Under the pieces are notes generated by a model, which did not search any database, was not told the DNA's origin, and worked only from the letters and a program-made list of their open reading frames with translations. The position numbers and the translations under genes were made by a program. Positions 34,101 to 48,800 of a stretch of DNA of 64,000 nucleotides are shown piece after piece (position 1 is the first letter of the stretch; each line of letters starts with the position of its first letter). The DNA is from Oncomelania hupensis (lineage: Eukaryota > Mollusca > Gastropoda > Littorinimorpha > Pomatiopsidae). The stretch is from the NCBI GenBank assembly GCA_036898135.1, contig CM072523.1, positions 42,335,011 through 42,399,010 of the forward strand, written 5' to 3'.

Positions 34101-37100
34101 TAACATGTTTGTGTAAAGTATGTTTTTATGAGCCAAAAGTAAAGTGATTAAATGTATTTTTAATTCCATTTGTTCACTTAGTTCTATGCTAAGAAGTGGT
34201 AAAAATTGCGTTAAAAACTGCAAAATCTCTCAGCTTCAGGGGGCTTCCCCCACAAGGGGCGTCGCCCCTTGACCCTACCAGGGGGCCTACCGCGGCCCAC
34301 TGGACTCCCGGCCGTTTGTACTCCCCTCAAAGTCTTGGTCATTCCCATCCCTGTTATTTACATTGTATTCTCAGCCACTTTCAGACGTCATCACAGACCA
34401 TGAATGTAATTTCCATAAATATGCAGACGATACTGAACTGTCCAAGAGTTCTCAGCCATCAGACTTTAAGACTGTGCAGTCAGACATTCAAACTTGCATC
34501 CATGATGTTCTTTCCCTCATGGATAGCAATAATCTCAAATTGAACACTGAAAAAACTGAAATCATGCCTGTAGGCAAAGCCTCGTGTCTCAGGCAGGTCG
34601 GCAGCGACTCCCTAGTTGTAAATGGCAGCAGCATTCCGTACCAAGACTCCGTGGGCTATCTTGGAGTCAAAATTGACCAAACTTTGTCAATGCAAGATCA
34701 AATTGGTACTATTCGACCGTTTTTAACCGAGTCAGCATGTGCAGCTCTTGTCAATGCTTTTGTAACATCACGGCTTGACTTCTGCAATTCTGTTCTGGTT
34801 GGTCTTCCAGCTGAACAGATAAATCGCCTTCAACGCGTATAAAACAACGCAGCGCGTTTTATTTTGAAACGGAAGAAAAGGGATCACACCACTCCCTTAC
34901 TATGCAAGCTTCACTGGCTGCCGGTGAAATTTCACATTCAATTCAAGGTCTGCGTTTTGGTTTTTTGATTCTTTGAAGGCACACTACCATTTTACCTAGC
35001 CAATGCACTTGTAGCCTATAAACCAACTCGGGCACTACGTTCTTCGTCTGAACGTCTTTTGACAGCGCCACGCCGAAATATGAAAACTTTCGGAGCGTTC
35101 ATTTTCTTTTGCTGCGCCTACTCTCTGGAATTCACTGCCGGCAAACATAAGAGGCGTACCTGACTTGGCGACATTCAAATCGCAACTCAAAACGTATCTG
35201 TTCAAGCTTGCATTCATATAATAATTATTATTATTGTTGTTTTTATTTTATTGTAATATTATGTCATATGTGTTGTAATTACAGGATGTATAATGGATGA
35301 ATGCGAGTGGGTGCGCAATGAGTCACAATGTGAGATTTGCGCGATATAAGTACCATTCATTATTATTATTATTATTAATTAGTAATCAGTTTTGATCAGC
35401 CATTCTTGATCTGAAAGAATTGCAAAATAGTCCTTTTTATTAAATTAATAGACCAATGGATGCACGTATGAATCTGTGTACTTGCGAGAGAATGTGTGTA
35501 ATGTGTGTGTGAAGAGCATGGCGTCCACTTTTTGAATTTTTTTTGGTTTTGAAGTTATAAAAAATATATGTATGCATTCATCTATAATTAAAGTATATAA
35601 TAATTACTTGTTTAAATGTCTGTTAAACTTTCAGGGGGCTCAGCCAGGCCTAATTGGCTTGCTTACGATCTACAAACTCTACTATCCTAACCTTTCATGT
35701 GCTCTGCCTGCCACTAATAAGGTAAGTGGACAGGAAATATTTTTTTTTAAATTTATTTTATTTTGTTAAATTAGTGTATGTTTTTACATTGATGCTAAAG
35801 TGGATTGGGTGGAGGGGCCTTTTATCCAAGAAATGGAATGGTCTCCATGCTGATTACCTCACGACAGGAACTTCGGTGCTTTGAAGATATTGCGTTCTTT
35901 GCTTTTAGACTATCATGGGAGGCTACTCCATCTCCACAGAGACCTCTAAAGAAATAATGAACATAAGCAGTGTTCCCGATTAAGCACAGTAGTGCGTCAA
36001 TTACGCACAAAATATGAAAAATGACGCAGAAAAATTTGCATGTGTGTGTCCTGTGGACGTACACATTTTTTTCGAATCGCTGAAGTAAAAAATACGACCA
36101 ATGAGCGGCAAACTAATTTACGGCATAATCAGAACCCAACTGAGACTGCCATTGCAGACGATTAAAAATTGTGTCGGGAGTTGTCGTCCTTAAAAATCGC
36201 ATGCGCGCGCAATCCATTCACTGAACAGAAGAAATCTTCGTGAATCCATTCTTTGATTCTATCATACACGATCATGTCACTTCTGACTTGGTTGACTGGG
36301 CCAAAAACCCGTTCATCCACAGCAACATCAAGTACAGATCCTGTCATTATCGAAAATACGGAACTCCAAAGCAAGGATAAACAAATAAATGATGAAACTC
36401 AAACTGAAGTAAAGCGTCCAAAGAAACGAAAACTCAACGACAGATGGTTTCAAGAGTTCCAGTGGTACCAGTTTGACGCAAGCGGGAGGGTATTTAATAC
36501 ATGTTTTAATTTTTTGGTTTTATATGATTATGATAACTAATGTGACGCTTTAACAGAGTAAAAGAAAAAAAGTGAGGTTTGGACTTGTTTTTACATTTCT
36601 TTTTCCGATTTGAGGACTCCCAAAATTTGCACAAGGACTCTTAAAACTTTATACCTGGGAGTCCCAAGGACTCTCTTTTTTTGTGTGTGGAGGGAACACT
36701 GATAAGGTCTTCTGCAAGCAATAACTTTGTGCATCTTATTCTCCATATGTATTTCAGTTTATCATTATTTTTATATAACATAGAAGGTGGCCCAAAAGTA
36801 GGTATTAATAGAAAAATAAATCACAACTAAACAACTAACTGTCTACACTTGTAGCACATTGATAAATGCCAACAGATCTTGATGCTAAAGAGATTGAGGG
36901 TGAAAGGGGTCAAGAGAAGGGCTTTTTATGCAAGAAAGGGATATTGAAGGGGAAAAAAAAAGAATTAAGAGTAATTTTTGTGCCTACAATAATTTTGCAG
37001 ATGTATTTCGGGTTGCATGATCACAAGTGGAGGGCACAGGTGCGTGCGGTGGTGGAGAAGGCTGAGGCCCAGGCACAGGCGCTGCATGAAGATGGAACAA

Positions 37101-40100
37101 CTCTCACTCCGTCCCACAGCCTCACTGATCAGTCCGAGCTCCGACTTTTCAAATCTCGCAATCAGCTAGCCTCTAGGCCACCAGTGAGTTAATGGATACA
37201 TGGGTTGTTGTTGATGATGTTGTTTTGGTATTATTCATTTGTTGTTGGTGCATTAATACGTCGTTATTTGGGTGTGTCATACACGCAGCCCATATGCCCA
37301 AATTGATTGTCATATTTTCAGAGCGCTTGTTAATAATGATTACAATAATAATTATAATAAACGATGACATGCTTACTGTGATGAAGAAACAAAAACTTTG
37401 ATGGTATGGCCATGTCACCAGAGCATCAGGCCTCGCAAAGACCATCCATCAAGACACGGTGCAAGGAGGAAGAAGAAGAGGGAGACAGAAAAATATGTGG
37501 GAGGACAACATTCGAGAAAGGACTTGCTTGACACTGAGCGAAGCCATGAGGGTGGCTGAGAACAGGGAAAAATGGCGTACGCTGGTTAAACGATCAACTA
37601 TAGTGCCCCAACAACTTTCGAGTTAGGGATATGATAGTATCATACAATAATAATAATGATCTCTTGGATATAATAAAAATTTTAAATAATAATAATAATT
37701 TTACATAATAAAAATCTTAATAATCGTGAATATAGATGTAATAAACTACATGGTAACCAGACAAATACCTCAATGTTGGACAGCAATGTTCTGGTTCTCT
37801 TATCTTTTGTCTTATTTTGCTTTAGTATCATCTTGGTATTTATGAATATAATAGTAAAGAAAATGAAGTCATTCTCTTTATTTTTGCACTAGACACAGCA
37901 CATTCATTGACAATTGATCTAAGATTAAGTTTTGGCAGCAATGTAGTCATACCTGACTGTCTTGTCTTCTCCTTCACCCCTTGTCCCACCACACTTAGAA
38001 ACTCCGATGGCATGGCTACATCACCAGACCATCAGGTCTTGCAAAACTATCCTGCAAGGCATGGTGCAAGGAGGCAGAAGAAGATGGCGACAGAAAAAGA
38101 AGTGGGAAGACAATATTCGAGAATGGACTGGATTGACACTGAGTGAAGCCATGAGGGCTGCAGAGGACAGAAAGATTGAGTACACTGGTTAAACGATTAT
38201 CTGTGTGTCCCCAACGACTTTCGAGTTACAGGATAGGATACTCTCCTTATGCGCAACACCATGCTTCGAGATGGATACCTGTGCTTTAGAAGTAGACATC
38301 ATAATCATCATACCTGTCCATTACTATCAGTCTGGAATAAGTTGGGAGTTGTCACACTTACTCCAACCTCACGCCACCATCTTCCCTCCCTCCACTAATA
38401 ACTGCACTCCATTTGTGTCTCTGTTGTCTCTAAACTCTGAATTTGTGTGCCTTGGGTATTTACCATTAAGGTTACTTGAGAAAATAGCCCTGTTTGTGTT
38501 TCAGCCGCGAAAGAGGCAGAAACTGGCAATCCCTACATCTCATTCTTCTTCGGGAGACATTGAAGAGAAGGAGACGACGACCGACAAATTTTATGTTTCT
38601 GTCGACACAAAGCGAGTTCCATTCGTCAGGATCGACTCTTTTGTCAACCTTCTGCACAATGTCAGCAGAGTTGAGGTACAGTCCTGAAGAATTGAACCCT
38701 TTAATTAAAACCCTAACCCAGTCACATGCTTATTGTCTGTGAAATCTCAGGTTAGTGGAGGGTACTCCATGAAAGTCACTTGGTTGGGAAAAAACAACTA
38801 AAATACGTAAAACTATTTTTTATGTTAGCAGATTTTTGACTTGCTTGCATAGCAATGCGAATCTGTGTACTCAACACACCCTCCCGTAAACCTTCCACCC
38901 CAACAGCCTCACACCCATCCACCAAAAAAAACCCTTAAATCTGTGCGAGAAGAGTCCTAAATAGTCCAAAAATGGCATTTTAAATAAAAAGTTCTTCCAT
39001 CCGTTGTCGCTGTTTGTGCAAAACGTGTTAGGGGGATTAATGTCTCTGAATCTTTTTCAACTATCACAACCAAACTTGGTAAGGCCTCTCCCCTTCCCTC
39101 CCTCCCCCTTCCCCTCAAAAAAGGTCATTTTACGGTAACACAGGAACAAAATAGGTAAGTAGGCGCTTTTTTTCCCCCAAACCTTTTCCATCTTGGGTGC
39201 AATATTTTTTGACTTTTTCAATTTTTTTTCCAGGGGATCCCCCAAAAATGTTTGTGATTGGACCAAAAAATTTGGGTCTGTCGGGATACTGTAAGCAAAT
39301 TTTTGTTTTGGCCTATGATGGTGTATACCTCTGAGATCTCGAAAATGATCACTAAATGAATTTCTTCACTTCAAGGTCAAGGTCACAGGGTCAACAAATG
39401 TTAGTCAATAAAAAGTTTTTCACAAAGTGTTACTTTTTTCCTAGGTTATTAATGTTGAACTTATGATTCTTTGATGCATGATAGATATCAACGAGACATA
39501 CTATACAAATTTGGTCAACTTCATTCCAAGGTCAAGGTCCCTGGAGCTGTCCAAAGCCAGTTAGTATAGGTACTTTGATCCTAAACTATGAAATATAAAG
39601 TCCAAACTTGTTGTATTTAGAGATGATAGATTAATTGTTCATATATATTCCGTTTTTGCCTTGATCTTGAAGGTCAACGCCTTGCAAAAGCATAAAAAAA
39701 TAACTGAAAAATAATAATGGTCATCATACAGTGAGTGGAATGGCTGTTTATTTAACCCACAACACTTGGGTTATTTGATCAGACCTGCATGAGAGATCAT
39801 GTGAAGGACAAGGTCATTCCAAAGTCAAGGTCACTGACGGTCAGGGTCATCCAAAGGCCATTGTTGGTTTTTTGGCATAATACAACCCCTGCTGTACTTT
39901 ATTTGATAGTACATGAGTGTATTTGAAGCTGGAGGTCAATGTCATCTCGACGTCAAAAGCATAGAAAGATCTGTATTACATTGCATTTTAATGCAACCAT
40001 TTTATTTATATTTTTTTCTGGATACTCGTTTTCATGTTAAATATTGCGAGTTCTATAAAGAGCATATGAGTCATATGGACTTTGCCCTTCTGGTTTTTTG

Positions 40101-40665
40101 TTTCTTTTAGTATTGCCAACATACTCTTCATTTGATCATATTTATATTGTATTTAAAGTAATAAAAGGAAACAAAAAATCCAAACTCTAAAAATCAATTA
40201 TTTTTCTGATGAAAATACTTTCTCAAACTAACCAGTTTCCCACCCTATCATAGGCTCCAATGTAAATATTTACCCAATCAAACTTTACAAAATGTCCCTG
40301 CTACAATTTAATGTCGAAATAAGCAATGCAGAGGAGGCCATTGATGAGATGAGATTCAACAGTAAAAGGTCCGGAGCATGATTGGCGAAAAAAAATCGTA
40401 ACAGTGGTCACACTGAACTGATTTATTTACTCACGTTAGGACACCGCAGGAAATGATGAGATAACAAAAACGAGGTTTCTGGGTTAGAATTCTATTTATA
40501 ACGCCGACATAAGAGGCCTCAGCAGCAAGAAGGTATTTACTGGCCATTAGCAGGCATTCCTGGGGTTCCACTGTAGAAAAAATATCAGCCGCTAGCTCAG
40601 GGGTTTAAAGGATTAATTTTTGACTCACATGCTTAGCAATGTGAGTCTATGTATTCGTCCCTTCC

Positions 40666-40696
<31 letters not shown>

Positions 40697-43600
40697 AAAA
40701 AAAAAAAAAAATTCCAAGAATTTTGCAAATAGGGGAGTCCTAATTAGTCCAAAAATGATATAGAAAAAATGTTCGTCACTCTGTCCATCAGCCATTCTAC
40801 CTATTTCAACTATCACAACTAAACTTGTAAACCCATGAGACCTCATAAATGATCAGTGAATTTATGACCTCACTTCAAGGTCATGATCACAGGGTCTTTA
40901 AATGTTAGTCAAAAAATGAAAATTTTTCACAAAAGTTTCACTTTTTTCTAGGTTATTAATTTTGAACTTCTGATTCTTTGAAGCATGATAGATATCAATG
41001 AGACACACATACTATGCAAATTTGGTCAGTCTCATTTCAAGATCAAGGTCACTGGGGCTGTCCAAAGTTGGTTTGTATAGATACTTTGAAGTGACCTTGA
41101 CCATAAAGTAAACTATGAGAGATATAAAGTGCAAACTTGTTGTATTTAGAGATGATAGATTGATCTTTCATATATGTTCCGTGTTTGCATTGATCTTGGA
41201 AGGTCAAGGTTATTTTAGGCCTTGCAAAAATGTACACAAAAAAAGTTCATCGTACAGTGGATTGGCTGTTTATTTAATCCATAGTATGCAACAACACAGA
41301 CATGCATGAGAGATCCACATAAAGGTTGAGGACTAAGAAGATCACTTCTCCCAAGTTGTGGACGGAAGTTCATTCCAGAGTGACCAGGAACGGTAACAGC
41401 AATGGTAGCGGTAACAGTAAGCATGCAACAACAATAGGTCATGTATCCTGGCTACCTATTTCCTCCACTAACCTCATCCCCACTATGTCCCCACGACGCT
41501 TCACCCCTCCTCCCTCTCCTTCCTTACTAAGGCTGAGTTTCTTGCCCTTGGCCGCAAGATCTCACATAACGTTCATGGTAGTAGGTATTAAAAGTGATTT
41601 TTGATTTCTTAGAATTGCTTTCACAGAGTAATGTATTTAGATATACATTTTTATTCTGAACACGGTGGTATACATACTTTTTCTGTATGACAAGTAGTTA
41701 CAAAGATATGCAAGTTTAAATTATCACATTTTGGGCGTTTTTTCGCTCAATGTGGTAAAGAAGCTGAAACTCTGATGGTATGGCCATGTCATCAAAGCAT
41801 CAGGCCTTGCAAGGACCATCCTGCAAGGCATGGTGCAAGGAGGCAGAAGATGAGGGAGACAGAAAAAGTTGGGAGGACAACATTCGAGAATGGACTTGCT
41901 TGACACTGAGCGAAGCCATGAGAGTTGCTGAGGACAGAGAAGGATGGAGTATGCTGGTTAACTGATTATCTGTGGTGCCCCAACGACCTTCAAGTGATAG
42001 GATAGGATCCCTGCCTTTACATTACATGACATGTTTGATAAATGTGTGTGTATTGTGTACAGATCGCCAAGCTTTAAGCCTGATTAGTGATTTGGGGAAA
42101 AGTGCATCTACAGCATCCAGTATTTAAAAATATTATTTTACCTTTGTTTCAGTTTCTACTTCTAGCAGGATATAGAGCCATACTCTTCATAGTAATTTAG
42201 AGTGTAAATCTATATTCCTTGCCCTTTGTTACAACAGTTCCCTAGCCAGATAGCAGCGTGCCTGCAAGACCCTATTCTGCAGCATCTGATGGCCTATGCG
42301 GCAGACAAGGTAGTGACGGCAAGGTTCAACTTCTGGCTACAGCACGCGCTGACCGAGGAGTTCCTCAGTGATAAGCCCGCCAACATGGAAGACAACGAAC
42401 GCTTGCTGAAACTGCTGGTGGAGTTTACAAACTTCTTGCAGGTCAGTCACGTTTAATATTTTTGTTTGTGTCGGGGTATGGGTGATGGTAGATAAAAAGC
42501 AACACCTTTTCATTGGCGTGTACAGTAACTAAGGAATACCAGGGGAACTTTAAGGGGAGAAATAGTAGTTGCAAAACCTTTTTGTTGCTTGTCACAGGAA
42601 GGAATACCAGTGGTGGACAACTTTTTGGCGGCGTTTATGCACACGTGGAACGGAGCGGATTATGGGCCTTTCATCTTTCGCCTCATCACGCGCTGTCGGA
42701 TGTACCAGTACAACGATCTCAAAGACCTGATATTGGAACCTCTGCGCCGGTTGTACTGCTCTTCCTCTGTCTACTTCAAGGTACAATATAATAACACATT
42801 TTTATGACCTCAAATAAGGAATTTACACGATGGTGATGATGACTGCAGTATGTAATTTCTCTTAACCTTATGTCACATCTCCCCTTTTTCTTCTTCCTCT
42901 TCCTCTACTTCAATTAAATGTGACTATGTCTGATTTTGTGTAACAGAGAGCAGAATGTCAAGCACACACACACACAAAACAAGATGGCAAGCCATTCAAA
43001 TATATTTCCACTTGGGTGAAAATCAGCTTTTTTAAAAGTGTAAATTTTCTTAGTGGTTGCTGCAACTCTATTTTATCCTGAACAATCAAAATGAGTACAT
43101 GGCATGATGGGCCAGTATTTAAACTATCTGCAAGCAAACAATTATTAAAATTAGTTAAGCCCATTTTGAAATACAGTTCAAAACGTGCTTTGAAAATTTA
43201 TAAAACCACAGCGACCTTGATCTTTGAGATGGAGCAAATATGAATAACCTAAAATGCTTAGCAGTAACTAAAGTATCTGCTGTGTTCTTTCTTTGTCCGT
43301 TTACCTTGAGGTACATTTCATGACGTCTTACTCAAAGTGCCAGCAGACTATAAATTATAATTAATGCACATGAAGCTGATGAAGTGATGCCAAAGAAAAG
43401 AACACTTGAAACAAAAAGATGCGTTGAACCACCACAGGCTTTTCATATAGAGTACACCCAAAAATTGTTAGTGCTACGAAGAGTGACAAAGGAGCTCACT
43501 CAGTACATGTTTTGTAATGCTTGTCATTGTGATTTTTCTGTGGCTCATTGTGGTCCAAATGTGGTCCAAATGTGGTCACTACTTATAAAACCATGAAAAC

Positions 43601-46600
43601 TAAAGGGAACAGCATTCTACTGATAAATAATTTCAGGTTTAGGCAGGTCTGATTTATCTTAAAGTGTATGTTGATATAGGATTATAGCTGTGTTCTTCAT
43701 CTTGACTTTCTCTTCCTCTTGCCTTCTTCTGCTTTTTCTTCTTCCCCCTCTTCTGCTTGCCATTGCCATTCTCCCCATCTTCTTCCTCCTTCTCAATGAT
43801 GACAGCGATGACGAGTCTGATGGAGTCGGTGTCAGACGGAGTCACAGTTCTTGTGATTCTAGTCCTGACAATGACTGCTTTTTTGATGACCCTGAGGCAT
43901 TTGTCTGAGAGATTCTATTATTTGCACACATGCCAACCCTTCAGATTGTCACATAGTGTCTATGAAAATGTGCATCCAAAGTAACTACTGAACTGTGATT
44001 GTCTATTAAAAATTTAGATTTTCTGCTGAACACTCACTCTATTTTCTTCCTAGTGTTGATTAGCCTTGCCCTAGGTTCTTGTGGCATAGTTTATTTCCTA
44101 GCTAGCTGGGTTGTTAGTAAGCCAGCCCCAGTATCGAAGTTAATTAAGCACCGGGCACTGTAGATTTGTTCTAGTCATCAAGACATCTTACTCAAGAGTG
44201 CCAGCAGAACTCAAGAGTGCCAGCAGACTCTATCACATGCACATGAAGCTGATGAAAGCAATGCTAAAGAAAAAATAAAGAATATATGCAACAAAAAGAA
44301 GCCTTGAATACCTATCACCACGGGTTTTTCATGTGAAGTACACTAAAAAATATCCAATGCTATGCAACGATGAAAGGGGAGTCCTGTACGTGTTGCGTAA
44401 TACTTGTCATTGTGATGTTTTTATATGGCTCACAGCGGTCCAAATGTGCTTGAACAGCATACTACTGACTAGTAATTTCAGGTGTAAGCAGGTTGGTTTA
44501 CCTTGAGATGCATTTCAACTTAGCTTTGTTCTTTTTCTGTCTCTTCTTAGTTCTCTTTTGTCCTCTTCATCTTCTTCCCCCTCCTCCTCTTGTAATTCTT
44601 CCCGTTCTTCCTTCTTGATGATGACGGTGATGACAGTCTGATGCTGTAGACGTCATACCCTGTGGGTCACAGTTCTTGTGATTCTAGTTCTGACAATGAC
44701 TACTTTTGTGACGACCCTGAGAAATATGTCTGAGAGATTCCATTACTTACACAGACCTGCCTACTTTTAAGATTTTCCCATAGTTTCTATGAAAATGTGC
44801 ATCCAACAACGGAAATACCATTGCCCATTTAAAAAAGTATGATTTTCAGCTGAACAGACACATTATTTTCTTCTTAGTGTTAATTAGCCTTGCTTTAGGT
44901 TCATATTGAGTAGTTTGGTTGCTAGCTAGCTGGGTTGTTAGTAAACCAGCCTGGGTGTATCGTAGTTAATTGAGCACCATGCACTGTAGATTCATTCTAG
45001 TCATCATGGCATGTTTCTCAAGAGTGCCAGCGGACCATAATACATTGACACAAGGCTGATGAAAGTGGTGCCAAAGAAGTAAAGAACATAGGAAACAAAA
45101 AGAAGTGTTGAATACCTACCAACACAGGTTTTTTGTGTGAAGTACACTGAAAACTATCCAGGGGTACGCAACAAGTAAAGGGAGCTCTTGGTACGAGTTT
45201 CATGATACTTGTCATTGTGATATTTTTATGTGGCTGGTGGTGGACCTAATGTGCTCACTACTTAAAGAGAGCCATATAGACTAAAAAGTCCATGAACAAC
45301 CTACTACTGATACATTTCTTTATTTTAAAAAAAAACGTTTTTGTCCCTTTTCATCAGGAAATTCTTTTTCAGTTCATTTCAGTTCAGTGACATTTAGTTG
45401 TAGGCAGGTGTGGTTTACCTCAAAGTACATTTTGAAATATAGCTGTGTGTTTCCTCCTCTTCTCACCCTTTTTCTGTTCTTTCTCTTCTTCCTGTTATCT
45501 TTGACCCCCATTTTCATCTTCTTCCTTCTTGATGATGACAGCGATGACGAGTCTGATGCAGTCAACGTCAGACGTGGTCACAGTTCTTGTGATTATAGTC
45601 CTTACAATGACTGCTTTTGTGATGACTCTGAGGCATTTGTCTGAGAGATTCCATTATTCCCTTAAGAAATTTCCTGTAGTTTACTGGGTTGTTAGTAAGC
45701 CAGCCCCGGTGTATCTTAGTTTATTGAGCGTGGTGTACTGTAGATTCTTTCTAGTCATAGGACATCTTACCAGCAGACTATAATATATGTCTTTTTTGTG
45801 TGTTTATGTATTTTAGCTGATGAAATTGATGCCAAAGGAGAAGTAAAGAATATATGAAACAAAAAGAAGCGTTGAATACCTACCACCACAGGCTTTTCAT
45901 GTAAAGTTCACTCAAAAATATCCAGTACAACAATGGAAGGGAACTCTTTACGTGTTTCGTACTGCTTGTCATTGGGATTTTTCCTGTGGCTCATGGTGGT
46001 CCAAATGTGCTCACTACTTATAAAGTCATCAAAACAAAGTTCTTGAGCTGTATACTACTGACTAGTAATTTCAGAGGTAAGTAGATGTGGTTTACCTTGG
46101 AGGTGCAGGGGTGCCACTCTGCCGGTTACGGTCCGGAATTCCGGTTTTTTAAAATCAATTTCGCCGGCGCTGCCGGTTTTTGAAAAATCGAAAAGCAACG
46201 ATTTTTTTTTTTCAAGGAACGATATTTTTGTAACAGGTCGCGTTCAACTTCCAATCCGACTTTTTTTTCGCATTCGGTTGCGTCCCCTGCCCGATCCACG
46301 TTTTTTAGAACCGCAAGTTAGCGCATGCTGCTTCCTGCCTATTTCGATCAACACGAAGCAACAGTGGACCGGTGAAGCGAAAAAAATCAACAATGCCGTA
46401 CATTTCCAACCGTAAAGAAGACGCTGTGAGACTGGAGGAGGTGGAGAAAGGAGTGAGGAATAAATGGCGATGGGAGTGGCTTCAAGAAAAGGACACGAAC
46501 AACATAGCTTTCGGCACTTGGGTGAAAAAGATTGACTGTCCCGGTGTTGCATTCTGCATTTTTTGTATGAAGACCTTCAAGTATGGCACCAGCGGGAAGA

Positions 46601-48765
46601 AGAAACTGAGAGAGCACGCCGAACTTGCGGAGCATCAAAACAGTGTGAAGGTAATTATTTTTCCGTTTGATTCAAGTTTAGGTCTGCCACCCCCACTCCC
46701 ATTTTTATATAAGGTAGCACCGACTTTTCTCTTTTTGCATCATTCCCAAGGTAGGAATATTCTCTTTTTTTAATTTTTAGTTTTTACCTGTCTCCCTCAC
46801 AACACTAGCCTATGCATCATCCCCAGTATAGTCTTATCTACTACTACTTACTATTAATGATCAATTGATTTTGGATATTCACTAAAAATAAGTTAGCCTA
46901 GTTCAACACATTATTTTTGCTTTTGCTTTGACTTTTTAAGGTGGAGCTCCAACAATTTATGCAGATGCCTACAGAGTTACAAGTCTAGTATTATAATCAT
47001 CATCTGTTTGATATGATGTAGTCTAAGCAAGTGGATGCTGTTGGTATTAGATTTTTTTAAATTGTCACTGATTTTTGTGTTGGGATCCTGAGTCAGTTAT
47101 TCTCACTCAGTAGTCTACCCTTCATTAGTCTATTGAGTCACTGTCAGTGAGTGTCAGGTAGTGATAAACTGTCATGTATTTTAATTATTAACCTATGTAA
47201 TAGGCTGTGATTTAGTTTGAAATATTTTTTTTAAAATAGTAGTTTTATTTTTGGGGCCTTGATTTTTAAAAAGTGATTTGTTACTGCTAATGAATGTAAT
47301 GGAGGTTTTACTTTTTTCTGTTTACAGTGTGCACATTTATCATTATAAATATAATGACCTATACAATTAAGCATAGGTCTATTATAATCATCATCTGGTT
47401 GATATGATGTTGTACTTGTAGTCTGGTTATTCTAAGCAAGTGGATGCTGTTATTAGATTTTAGTAAATAATCACTTTGATTTTTGTGTTGGTGTCTCCAG
47501 ACCAGTTATTTTGATATGATGTAGTCCAAGCTTAGCAAGTGGATGCTGTTAATATTAGATTTTAGTAAATTGTCACTTTGATTTTTGTGTTGGGATCCCC
47601 AATTCTCACTCAGTAGTATACCCTTCACCAGTCTATTGAGTCAGTGAGTGTGGTAGTGATACACTGTAATGTATTTTAATTATTAGCCTATGTGGTAGAC
47701 TATTATTCATTTTGAAATAATAAAATTTTATTTTTATTTTAAGGAATTGTTTCTGCTAATTCAGGTTTTAATTCAGTTTTTTTTCTGTATGTGCACATAA
47801 TTACAATGGAGCCCTGTTAGTGTTAACACAGTTATGGATAACAAGTTTTTCTGCTTAACACAGACAAATTTTCTATTTCCTGGGCAGTAATTTTACAATA
47901 TCAGCCATGTTGGTTAACAAGGAAATATGTTTAATACAGTCAATTTTACTGTATCCCCAAGAAAACGTGTTAACTGGGTTCCACTGTATATTGACCTATA
48001 CAAATAAAAAATTACAGTGATTTTTTAATTTTAAATTTCTAACAAGCGAAAAAAAAAATTTAATGTTAGATTAGAGCTAAACAACTCTAAAGTAAAAGAA
48101 ATATTTGCAGAAAATAAATGTTATGTAAAAAAAAAAAATTGCTATAAATTTATGCAGCTGTTAGTTATTTCAACATGCCTTGTCACTAGCCAGTTGCATT
48201 GATTTTTTGGATTTTTTTTTTAGGTTTCAAGACTTGTGAACCTGCAGTTGATGTTGGAGAGTCAACAGCCCAGGGGTCTGCTGTGAAGAGTAAGGCTGAT
48301 CGTGTGGCAGGAGTTTTTTCAAGAAGCCTAGACATGCTTAGCATCAAAGAGCTTATTACGGAAAGAGGGGGAACTTCCAGTACGTCATATACAAAAATGC
48401 GAGACGCTCTCACGGATTATTTCCCTTTGCTCGGGCTGGCTATATTTCATCATCTGCTATATGAATGATCTGTGCGTGGTAACTTATTGAGCCTATGCCA
48501 TTGCAAAAGAACATTTTTATGGCAACGTTTGCAAAAAACTAACTTTTAACCTTCATTATCATTAACATTCTGCTACTGCAGTCTTTTTTTTTTAATGTTT
48601 ACATATTGACATTTATTAGGTGCTTTTATGTTGCTTATGTGTGTATGTCATAGGTTCGTTTTCTGACCTGGAATGTATTATTTTTTAATCAACGACAGAT
48701 ATTTTAAAATTAAAATATGCATGAGAAACTGTTTCATTTATCCGAAACTGTGTAAATCCGTAATC

Positions 48766-48800
<35 letters not shown>

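Larger units (their letters stand above)
31845..35380 (+). mobile_element. L2/CR1-type LINE split by a TIR transposon
   Basis: 31845-31960 encodes the RT segment DRFQSVLVDGVLSSPDSL then FGVPQSSVLGPVLF. The ORF resumes at 34354 with the catalytic YADDTELSKSS (about 34420) and runs to a stop near 34841. Further degenerate sequence (LHWLPVKFHIQFKV; SLPANIRGVPDLATFKSQLK) reaches about 35220. The 3' end is GCGCGATATAAGTACC plus an ATT tail (35359-35378), as in L2-like LINEs. Between the two halves lies the 31961-34353 element. Confidence 0.85.
38676..42237 (+). other. CENPI intron 8
   Basis: Holds two copies of a dispersed repeat (38830-39900 and 40615-41330), homopolymer runs at 40664-40710 and an RTE-like fragment at 41745-42010. 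No gene. Confidence 0.7.
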
